A DNA stretch of 32,969 nucleotides from Phenylobacterium sp. (GTDB taxonomy: Bacteria; Pseudomonadota; Alphaproteobacteria; Caulobacterales; Caulobacteraceae): assembly GCF_031181185.1 (NCBI RefSeq), contig NZ_JAPSKZ010000019.1, positions 1 to 32,969 of the forward strand, read 5' to 3'. A program made the position numbers and the translations under genes. Of this stretch, positions 27,605 to 32,969 are shown piece by piece (the stretch's first letter is position 1; the number at the start of each line of letters is the position of its first letter). The notes under the pieces were generated by a model. The model was not told the DNA's origin. It ran no database searches and was given only the letters and a program-made list of their open reading frames with translations.

Positions 27605-28117
27605 ATGATCCGCCAAGCCGCCGCGTTCGCGGTAAGCCTGTTGCTCTGCGCCTGCGCAACCGCGCCAGCGCCCGCCCCCGAAACCGCGCCCGCCGCCGAC
27701 CCGCAGGCGCGCTGGGAACAGGGTCAGGCCGCCTATCTCGCCTGGAACGCCCGGCGGCCGGGCTGGAAGACCACCGACAGCGGCCTGCAGTACAAGGTGC
27801 TGAAGAAGGCGCCAGCCTCCGCGCCGAAGCCGGCGCCGGGCGCGACCGTGACCATCCACTACACCGGGACCTTCATCGACGGCCGCAAGTTCGACTCGTC
27901 CCGCGACCGCGGCGAGCCCGCCACCTTTCCGCTCGGCCGGCTGATCAAGGGCTGGCAGGAAGGCGTGCCGATGATGCGGGTGGGCGAGCGCTGGCTGTTC
28001 GCCATCCCCGCCGACCTGGCCTACGGCGACCGCAACCGCGCCCCGATCCCGAACGGAAGCGCGCTGCTGTTCGACATCGAACTGATCGCCATTCCCGAAC
28101 AGCCGCCCGCCGGCTGA
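27605..28117 (+). CDS. FKBP-type peptidyl-prolyl isomerase lipoprotein
   Basis: The predicted protein has 170 residues. The signal is of lipoprotein type: the lipobox LCAC leads to C17, followed by an Ala/Pro-rich spacer. A FKBP domain follows from about residue 65, with DSGLQYKVLK, VTIHYTGTFIDGRKFDSS, FPLGRLIKGWQEGVPMMRVG and IPADLAYGD. It catalyses proline isomerisation in folding proteins, presumably in the periplasm or anchored to a membrane. The open frame runs up to 27515, but the ATG at 27605 gives the clean signal peptide and GGGGAAG precedes it. It converges with the DUF983 gene at 4 bases. Confidence 0.93.
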   Translation: MIRQAAAFAVSLLLCACATAPAPAPETAPAADPQARWEQGQAAYLAWNARRPGWKTTDSGLQYKVLKKAPASAPKPAPGATVTIHYTGTFIDGRKFDSSRDRGEPATFPLGRLIKGWQEGVPMMRVGERWLFAIPADLAYGDRNRAPIPNGSALLFDIELIAIPEQPPAG

Positions 28118-28121
28118 CCGG

Positions 28122-28538
28122 CTACCAGCCGTTGCGCTTGTAACCTTCCGGCGGCTTGCCGTGGGAGCCCAGGCTGGACCAGCGGGCCTCCTCGGCCTTG
28201 TGCACGTACTGCTCGGCGACGAGCCAGGCCTTCACCGGCCGAAGCGCGCCCAGGCAGCCGCCGATCAGCGCTGGGAACACCACGGCGAACTGCGCCCAGA
28301 TCGGCGGCTGGGCCATCACCGCCCAGACGCCCCAGAAGGTCGTGACCACGATGGCCACGCCGCTCATCACGAAGAACGCCGGTCCGTCCGCCGGATCGGC
28401 GAAGCTGAAGTCCAGACCGCAGGCCTCGCAGCGCGGAGCCACGTTCAGGAAGCCTTTGAAGACGCGTCCTTCCCCGCAACGCGGGCAGCGACAGCGCAGG
28501 CCGGCGACGACCGTGGACGGCGTGTTGAACTGGGTCAT
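28122..28538 (-). CDS. DUF983 membrane protein with zinc-ribbon
   Basis: The predicted protein has 138 residues. Cysteine pairs at 18/21 (CPRCG) and 37/40 (CEACG) form a zinc-ribbon-like head, followed by two membrane helices (around FVMSGVAIVVTTFWGVWAVM and FAVVFPALIGGCLGAL). This is the DUF983 arrangement; function is unknown, though members are often near cytochrome-oxidase or cell-envelope genes. GGAGGG stands before the ATG at 28538. The longer upstream frame (to 28631) crosses the MocR operator region and is unlikely to be coding. It is divergent from the MocR gene, whose operator sites are therefore also its promoter. Confidence 0.86.
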   Translation of the reverse strand: MTQFNTPSTVVAGLRCRCPRCGEGRVFKGFLNVAPRCEACGLDFSFADPADGPAFFVMSGVAIVVTTFWGVWAVMAQPPIWAQFAVVFPALIGGCLGALRPVKAWLVAEQYVHKAEEARWSSLGSHGKPPEGYKRNGW

Positions 28539-28548
28539 CGACGACCCT

Positions 28549-28595
28549 CCATACAATCCGGGTTGATGTCCATACAATCTGCGCATAATGTATGG
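28549..28595. promoter_or_regulatory. MocR-type operator: two direct repeats and one inverted copy
   Basis: CCATACAATC occurs at 28549-28558 and exactly again at 28570-28579, 21 bases apart, two helical turns. TGTATGG (28589-28595) is an inverted copy of the core. This layout, direct repeats with an inverted partner next to the regulator's own start, is typical of MocR-family operators. It lies between the divergent DUF983 (28538) and MocR (28618) starts. Confidence 0.72.
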
Positions 28596-28617
28596 ATCGC
28601 GGTGGGGGAGAGCAAGC

Positions 28618-29994
28618 ATGGCGGCCGACAAATCCGCTGACGTGTGGCTCGGCCGCGTGCGCTCGGGCGGGCCGGTTTACCTCGCGATCCTGGAAGCCTT
28701 GGCCGAAGCCGTTCGCGCCGGCGAGCTTCAGCCGGGCGACCGTCTGCCGCCGCAGCGGGCGGTGGCCGACCGCCTGGGCGTCGACCTGACCACCGTCACC
28801 CGCGCCTACGCCGCCGCCCGCGACCGCGGCCTGGTCGAAGGCACCGTCGGCCGCGGCACCTTCGTGCGCGCCCGCCGCGAGGAGGACGAGACCGGCGTCG
28901 TCGACCTTTCCATGAACCTGCCGCCGCCGCCGGAGGGGCTGTCGCTGGGCCGCCTGCTGCAGGAAACCAGCGCCGCCATCCTGCAGCGCACCGACGCCGC
29001 GACCCTGATGGCCTACCACCCCGGCGCCGGAGCCCTGGGCCAGCGGATCGCCGGCGCCCGCTGGCTCGCGCCCGTGCTGGGCGAGGTTTCGCCCGAGCGG
29101 GTGCTGGTCGGCCCCGGCGCCCAGGCGGCGCTGGCGGCCGTGCTCTCGTGCATCTGCAAGCCTGGCGACGCGGTGGTGGCCGAAGCCCTCACCTACCCCG
29201 GCTTCCGCGCGGTGGCGGCTCAACTCGGCCTGCGCGTCCTCGCCTGCCCGATGGACGAGGAAGGCCCCGAGCCCCAGGCGCTGGAGCGGCTCTGCGCCGA
29301 GCACCGGCCGGCGGCCATCTATGTCGTGCCGACCATGCAGAACCCGGCCGCCTCGACGATGGGCGCCGCCCGCCGCGCCGAGGTCGCCCGCATCGCCGCC
29401 AGCTGCGGCGTCTGGCTCCTCGAGGACGATCCCTACAGCCGCCTCTGCGAAGCGCCGCCCCAGGGACTGGCCGCCATCGCGCCCGATCGGACATTCCACA
29501 TCGCCACCCTGGCCAAGTGCCTGACGCCGGGGCTGCGGATCGCCTATGTGGCGGCGCCCGACGGTCAGGCCGGCCGCATCGCCGAGGCCCTGCGCGCCAC
29601 CGCCCTGATGACCGCGCCGCTGATGGCCGCTGTCGCCACCACCTGGATCCGCGAGGGAACCGCCGAGACACTGCTGAAGGCGGTGCGCGCGGAGGCTGTC
29701 GCCCGCCGCGCCCTCGCCGCCGAAGCCCTGCCCGGCGCAGTTGGCGCGCCCGAGAGCCTGCACGTCTGGCTGCCGCTGCCGCGCGGCGCCTCCGCCGACC
29801 GCCTGCGCCAGGCCGCCCAGGCTCGCGGCCTCTCGCTCACCGCCGCCGACGCCTTCGCCGTGTCGCCAGAGGCGCCGGACGGCGTCCGCATCTCGCTGGG
29901 GGCGGCCTCGAAGCGCGCGGTGCTGGCCGAGGCCCTGCGCACCGTCGGCCAACTTGTCCGCAGCGGGCCGCAGCCGGCGCCCGCAATCGTCTGA
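28618..29994 (+). CDS. MocR-type (GntR-aminotransferase) transcription regulator
   Basis: The predicted protein has 458 residues. The GntR-type winged helix is at about 14-80 (LQPGDRLPPQRAVADRLGVD, LVEGTVGRGTFV), then a fold-type I aminotransferase domain. K300 in TLAKCLTPGLRIAYV is the expected PLP lysine, with NPAAST and LLEDDPYSRL as PLP-contact segments. MocR proteins sense PLP or amino acid-like ligands rather than acting as enzymes in most known cases. The start at 28618 follows GGGGGAG by eight bases; the open frame also begins at 28588 but that would overlap the operator. No pyridoxine gene is near; DUF983 is the only divergent neighbour. Stop is 3 bases from the tRNA gene end. Confidence 0.92.
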   Translation: MAADKSADVWLGRVRSGGPVYLAILEALAEAVRAGELQPGDRLPPQRAVADRLGVDLTTVTRAYAAARDRGLVEGTVGRGTFVRARREEDETGVVDLSMNLPPPPEGLSLGRLLQETSAAILQRTDAATLMAYHPGAGALGQRIAGARWLAPVLGEVSPERVLVGPGAQAALAAVLSCICKPGDAVVAEALTYPGFRAVAAQLGLRVLACPMDEEGPEPQALERLCAEHRPAAIYVVPTMQNPAASTMGAARRAEVARIAASCGVWLLEDDPYSRLCEAPPQGLAAIAPDRTFHIATLAKCLTPGLRIAYVAAPDGQAGRIAEALRATALMTAPLMAAVATTWIREGTAETLLKAVRAEAVARRALAAEALPGAVGAPESLHVWLPLPRGASADRLRQAAQARGLSLTAADAFAVSPEAPDGVRISLGAASKRAVLAEALRTVGQLVRSGPQPAPAIV

Positions 29995-29997
29995 GGC

Positions 29998-30083
29998 TGG
30001 TGGGGACACTGGGAATCGAACCCAGACGGGCGAGGCCCGAGCGATTTTAAGTCGCTTGCGTCTACCAGTTCCGCCATGTCCCC
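29998..30083 (-). tRNA. tRNA-Leu (UAA anticodon)
   Basis: On the minus strand the RNA begins GGGGACA and ends TGTCCCC A CCA, so the acceptor stem is 7 bp and CCA is encoded. The T-arm contains GGTTCGATTCC. The anticodon stem GCGA/TCGC encloses the loop CTTAAAA, giving anticodon TAA for Leu. The long variable arm (GGGCCTCGCCC) is a class II hallmark. Length is 86 nt including CCA. Confidence 0.97.
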
Positions 30084-30128
30084 GGCCGCCAGAGGCCTAA
30101 GCGATATCGGCGGGCGGGTCGATAGCGG

Positions 30129-30560
30129 TCAGGTCGGCGGCTCGTCGGGCGTGGCGGGCGCCTGGGTCGGCGCCGGGGCGGGCGTTGGCGCGGCTTCGCT
30201 CGGCGCGGGCGTCTGCGCCGCAGCCGGGACCGCAGGCTCGGGATCGGCTTCGGCGGCGGCGGGCGCCGGTTCGGCGGCATCGGCCTTCGGCGCCGGCGTC
30301 TCGTCTTCCTCCTCCTCCTCCGCCTTCTCCGGCGGAACCTCGGCGGCGGCCTGCGCCGCCGCGCCTGCCGGCGGCCCGACCGGGGGCGCCTGCGGGGCCT
30401 GGGCCGCGGCCGGCGGGGCCTCGCGGCGCCAGCCGGGCAGATGGAACTCCACGTCCCGGAACATGCCGTGCAGGAAGCTCGCCAGGCTCAAGAGCGCGAG
30501 CGCGGTCAACGCGCGGCGCTTGGCGAGCGGACTGGCGAAGCGGCCTTCCACATAGCTCAT
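30129..30560 (-). CDS. Single-pass membrane protein with Pro/Ala/Glu-rich tail
   Basis: The predicted protein has 143 residues. A basic N-terminus (LAKRR) precedes one membrane helix (about 16-33, [17 protein letters not shown]). The rest is a low-complexity tail rich in Pro, Ala, Glu and Asp, including a run of acidic residues. Such tails often span or reach into the periplasm, but the direction cannot be certain. I recognise no family. The ATG is at 30560-30558. It is on the same strand upstream of the tRNA and divergent from purU. Confidence 0.6.
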   Translation of the reverse strand: MSYVEGRFASPLAKRRALTALALLSLASFLHGMFRDVEFHLPGWRREAPPAAAQAPQAPPVGPPAGAAAQAAAEVPPEKAEEEEEDETPAPKADAAEPAPAAAEADPEPAVPAAAQTPAPSEAAPTPAPAPTQAPATPDEPPT

Positions 30561-30647
30561 GGCCGCACCTTAGACCGGTGCTCGCCCGCCGCAACCGGCC
30601 GCATCGAGCTTGACCGCCGCCGCTTCGCCTGCGACGTGCCCCCGGCG

Positions 30648-31490
30648 ATGATCCTGACGCTCTCCTGTCCCGACCAGCCCGGCATCGTGGCCCGGGTTTC
30701 CGCCCTGCTCTTCGAGCGCGGCGCCAACATCCTGGACGCCCAGCAGTTCGACGACGAGGAGACCGGCCGGTTCTTCATGCGCGTGGTCTTCGACCCCGGC
30801 CAGGCGAGCGTCGAGGACTGGCGCGCCGCCTTCGCCCCGCTTGGCGAGCAGTACGCCATGACCTGGCAGATGCGCGCCCGCGGCGAGCGCCGCCGGGTGA
30901 TGATCCTCGCCTCGCAACAGGACCACTGCCTGGCCGACCTCATCTGGCGCTGGCGTCAGGGCGAGCTGCCGATGGACATCGCGGCCGTGGTCTCGAACCA
31001 CCCGGCGTCCACCTACCCGCACACCGACCTGCACGGCATCGCCTTCCACCACCTGCCGATCACCGCCGAGACCAAGCCCCAGCAGGAGGCCAGGCTCTGG
31101 AAGCTGATCCAGGAAACGGGAACCGAGCTCGTGGTGCTCGCCCGCTACATGCAGATCCTGTCGGACGACCTGTCGGCCAAGCTCGAGGGCCGCTGCATCA
31201 ACATCCACCACTCGTTCCTGCCCGGCTTCAAGGGCGCGCGGCCCTATCACCAGGCTCATGCGCGCGGGGTGAAGGTGATCGGCGCCACCGCCCACTACGT
31301 CACCGCTGACCTCGACGAGGGCCCCATCATCGAGCAGGACGTGGAGCGCATCAGCCACCGCGACCACCCCCGCGACCTGATCCGCAAGGGCCGCGACATC
31401 GAGCGCCGCGTGCTGGCGCGCGCGGTGCGCTGGCACCTCGAGGACCGCGTCCTGCTCAACGGCCGCAAGACCGTGGTCTTCACCGACTGA
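30648..31490 (+). CDS. purU: Formyltetrahydrofolate deformylase
   Basis: The enzyme hydrolyses 10-formyltetrahydrofolate to formate and tetrahydrofolate, balancing one-carbon units. It has 280 residues with an N-terminal ACT domain ([20 protein letters not shown], about 1-80) and a formyltransferase-fold hydrolase domain. Catalytic residues are N185 and H187 (INIHHSFLP) and D223 (DLDEGPI). The usual length is about 280. I chose ATG 30648; an in-frame GTG at 30636 adds four residues (VPPA), and neither has a good ribosome site, so the start is uncertain by four residues. Confidence 0.95.
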   Translation: MILTLSCPDQPGIVARVSALLFERGANILDAQQFDDEETGRFFMRVVFDPGQASVEDWRAAFAPLGEQYAMTWQMRARGERRRVMILASQQDHCLADLIWRWRQGELPMDIAAVVSNHPASTYPHTDLHGIAFHHLPITAETKPQQEARLWKLIQETGTELVVLARYMQILSDDLSAKLEGRCINIHHSFLPGFKGARPYHQAHARGVKVIGATAHYVTADLDEGPIIEQDVERISHRDHPRDLIRKGRDIERRVLARAVRWHLEDRVLLNGRKTVVFTD

Positions 31491-31561
31491 GGCCACGCTC
31501 CCGTTAGTCGGGCGCGCGCGGGCGTCCACAATCCAAGGTCGCGATTAAGCCCCTGTAACGG

Positions 31562-31579
31562 AACGCATTTTCATGCGTT
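31562..31579. promoter_or_regulatory. Perfect short hairpin upstream of sensor kinase
   Basis: AACGCAT (31562-31568) and ATGCGTT (31573-31579) are perfect inverted complements with a 4-base loop. It lies 71 bases after the purU stop and 59 before the kinase ATG. It could be a purU terminator or an operator. A GGAAC motif overlaps its left arm but has no correctly spaced -10 partner. Confidence 0.45.
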
Positions 31580-31638
31580 GATGAACAGCGGTCTCCGTCC
31601 AGCCAGCCGGGCTGGGCGGCGGATCGGCTGGGGTCGCC

Positions 31639-32969
31639 ATGGCTGCGTCCGACTCACCGATGGCGAGCGTCACCGCCTTGCCGCTGTTCGACCGGGACGC
31701 GCCGAAGGTGGCGGGCCTCATCGCCGTCATCCGGCGGCTCACAATCGCCCGCTCCACGCCCGAGATCATGGAGATCGTCACCAAGGCGGCCCGCAATCTG
31801 CTGGGCGCCGACGGGGTCTCCTTCGTCCTGCGCGACGGCCAGCACTGCCACTATGCCGAGGAAGACGCGACCTCGCCGCTGTGGAAGGGCCAGCGCTTTC
31901 CCTCGAGCGCGTGCATCTCGGGCTGGTGCATGGAGCACGGGGAGGCGGTGGCCATCCCCGACGTTTACCAGGACGACCGCGTCCCCCACGACGCCTACCG
32001 GCCGACCTTCGTGCGCAGCCTGATCATGGCCCCGGTGCGCCAGGAGCAGCCGATCGCCGCCATCGCCGCCTACTGGGGGCGCGTCCGGCAGTTCAGCGCC
32101 GAGGAGGTGGAGCTGCTCCAGACCGTGGCGAACGCCGCGGCCCTCGCCGTGGCGCTCGTGCGGGCCATGGAGGAGCGGGAGGCGGCGCGCGCGCATGGAG
32201 GCCCGTTCAGCCTGCGCGGCGCAGGCGCTGCGCTTCGCCAGGCCAGCCATGGGCTGGTGTTCCGGCTGGCGCTCGCCCGGAACGCGTTCCGGCTGGCCAC
32301 TCGTTCGGGCCTGGGCGCGGCCGTCCGATGGGGACCGGTGCGGGCCTGGCTGGCGAGGCGGCCCATCGCCCAGTGGCACCGCGTGCTGAACGGCCTGCTG
32401 TTCACCGGCCTCGCCTGGGCCGCGCGCGCCTCGATGTCGCCGGTGATGGGCGACGAGAGTCCCTATGCGTTCTTCGTGCCGGCGGTGCTCGTCGCGGCGA
32501 TGCGCGGCGGCCGCACGGCAGGGGTGACCGCCATGCTGGCCGGCGGTCTCGTGGCCAACGTGACCTTCGTCGGCGACGCGGGCGCCATCGACATCGAGGG
32601 CGGACACCTGTGGGCGCTGATGTCCTTCTGGGCGTCCTCGGTCTTCATCATCATCGTCGGCGACGGCATGAGCCGCGCGCTGCGGCGCGAGGCCGTGGCC
32701 AACGACCACCTCGAAGTCATCCGCGGCGAGCTGCAGCACCGCATCAAGAACATCGTCACCATCGCCCAGGCGCTCGCCCGGCAGACGGCGCGCACCACCC
32801 AGGGGGTGAGGGAATTCGAAGCAGCCCTCGCCGAGCGCCTGGAAGCGCTGGCCGAGGCTCAGGTCCTCTTGCTGGAGGACCAAGTCCGGGGCGCCGAGCT
32901 CGGGACACTGGTCAGCCGGATCCTTGCGCCGTTCGGCGTCGACGGGCGTCTGGAGGTATCCGGCGGCCC
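31639..32969 (+). CDS. GAF-DUF4118-HWE/HisKA_2 sensor histidine kinase, 5' part
   Basis: The frame is open to the end of the window (443 codons), so the stop is missing. Residues about 25-178 form a GAF domain (LLGADGVSFVLRDG, SLIMAPVRQEQPIAAIAAYW). Residues about 245-342 hold hydrophobic helices of the DUF4118 (KdpD-like) type. From about 360 the kinase core begins: ELQHRIKNIVTIAQALARQT, with H367 as the phosphorylated residue, the HWE/HisKA_2 form. The ATG at 31639 follows a weak GGGG; the frame is closed just upstream by TGA. HWE/HisKA_2 kinases often feed the general stress or light and surface responses of alphaproteobacteria. The input of this one cannot be told; the ATP-binding domain lies beyond the window. 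Confidence 0.9.
   Translation, partial: MAASDSPMASVTALPLFDRDAPKVAGLIAVIRRLTIARSTPEIMEIVTKAARNLLGADGVSFVLRDGQHCHYAEEDATSPLWKGQRFPSSACISGWCMEHGEAVAIPDVYQDDRVPHDAYRPTFVRSLIMAPVRQEQPIAAIAAYWGRVRQFSAEEVELLQTVANAAALAVALVRAMEEREAARAHGGPFSLRGAGAALRQASHGLVFRLALARNAFRLATRSGLGAAVRWGPVRAWLARRPIAQWHRVLNGLLFTGLAWAARASMSPVMGDESPYAFFVPAVLVAAMRGGRTAGVTAMLAGGLVANVTFVGDAGAIDIEGGHLWALMSFWASSVFIIIVGDGMSRALRREAVANDHLEVIRGELQHRIKNIVTIAQALARQTARTTQGVREFEAALAERLEALAEAQVLLLEDQVRGAELGTLVSRILAPFGVDGRLEVSGG

Noticed and set aside
28644-30050. 468-residue plus-strand frame overlapping the MocR gene
   Set aside because: Arg/Pro-rich out-of-frame shadow that also runs through the tRNA-Leu gene.
31560-31590. Possible GGAAC-type stress promoter before the sensor kinase
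   Set aside because: GGAAC is present but no GTT falls 16-18 bases downstream; the nearest one is only 12 bases away.
31654-32883. 409-residue minus-strand reading frame
   Set aside because: It is His/Arg/Gly-rich low-complexity shadow of the GAF/HWE kinase coded on the plus strand.
1-32969. Mobile elements, phage genes or CRISPR arrays
   Set aside because: No transposase or integrase, no terminal repeats, and no regularly spaced repeat-spacer structure was seen.

Overview
The window is about 70% GC, densely packed and unbroken chromosomal DNA. Several features point to an alphaproteobacterium of the Caulobacterales type (Caulobacter or Phenylobacterium-like): TonB-dependent receptors, an HWE/HisKA_2-type sensor kinase, apparent GGAAC-N16/17-GTT stress promoters, alphaproteobacterial Fur-like boxes and a familiar intergenic repeat. 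This placement is from memory of gene content, not from a search. I see no insertion sequence, phage, integron or CRISPR, and no gene-free stretch longer than about 150 bp.

Layout. 1-880 is the 3' end of a secreted Calx-beta/RTX-like protein. 884-6305 (minus) is a sulfate import operon: an OprO/P-like porin, then a Tat-exported sulfate-binding protein, CysT, CysW and CysA, with an inverted repeat in front. 6402-8787 holds a divergent pair, a nitronate monooxygenase-like flavoprotein and a thiolase, sharing a palindrome-bearing promoter region. 8888-10114 (minus) is a TM-helix channel-like membrane protein. 10220-13797 encodes both subunits of methylmalonyl-CoA mutase, overlapping by ATGA. 13891-14848 holds two very hydrophilic proteins behind a likely general-stress promoter, the second ending in a ribosome-hibernation-factor-like domain.

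14946-18154 (minus) is a PepSY membrane protein with a TonB-dependent receptor, divergent from Fe-superoxide dismutase (18310-18990). The shared region carries two Fur-like boxes and a stress-type promoter. 18974-24095 is a sensing and uptake cluster: a membrane-anchored winged-helix regulator with a TolB-type propeller, a divergent TonB-dependent receptor and an esterase. It is followed by a 1107-residue propeller/amidohydrolase protein (24177-27500). 27605-32969 is mixed: an FKBP lipoprotein, a DUF983 protein, a MocR-type regulator with clear repeat operators, tRNA-Leu(UAA), a small Pro/Ala-rich membrane protein, purU and the N-terminal 443 residues of a GAF/DUF4118/HWE-type histidine kinase.

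Themes: sulfur acquisition, acyl-CoA/propionyl-CoA catabolism, iron and oxidative stress, outer-membrane uptake coupled to transcription control, and stress signalling. The least ordinary items are the stress-promoter unit with a disordered hibernation-factor fusion, and the propeller-regulator/receptor/hydrolase cluster.
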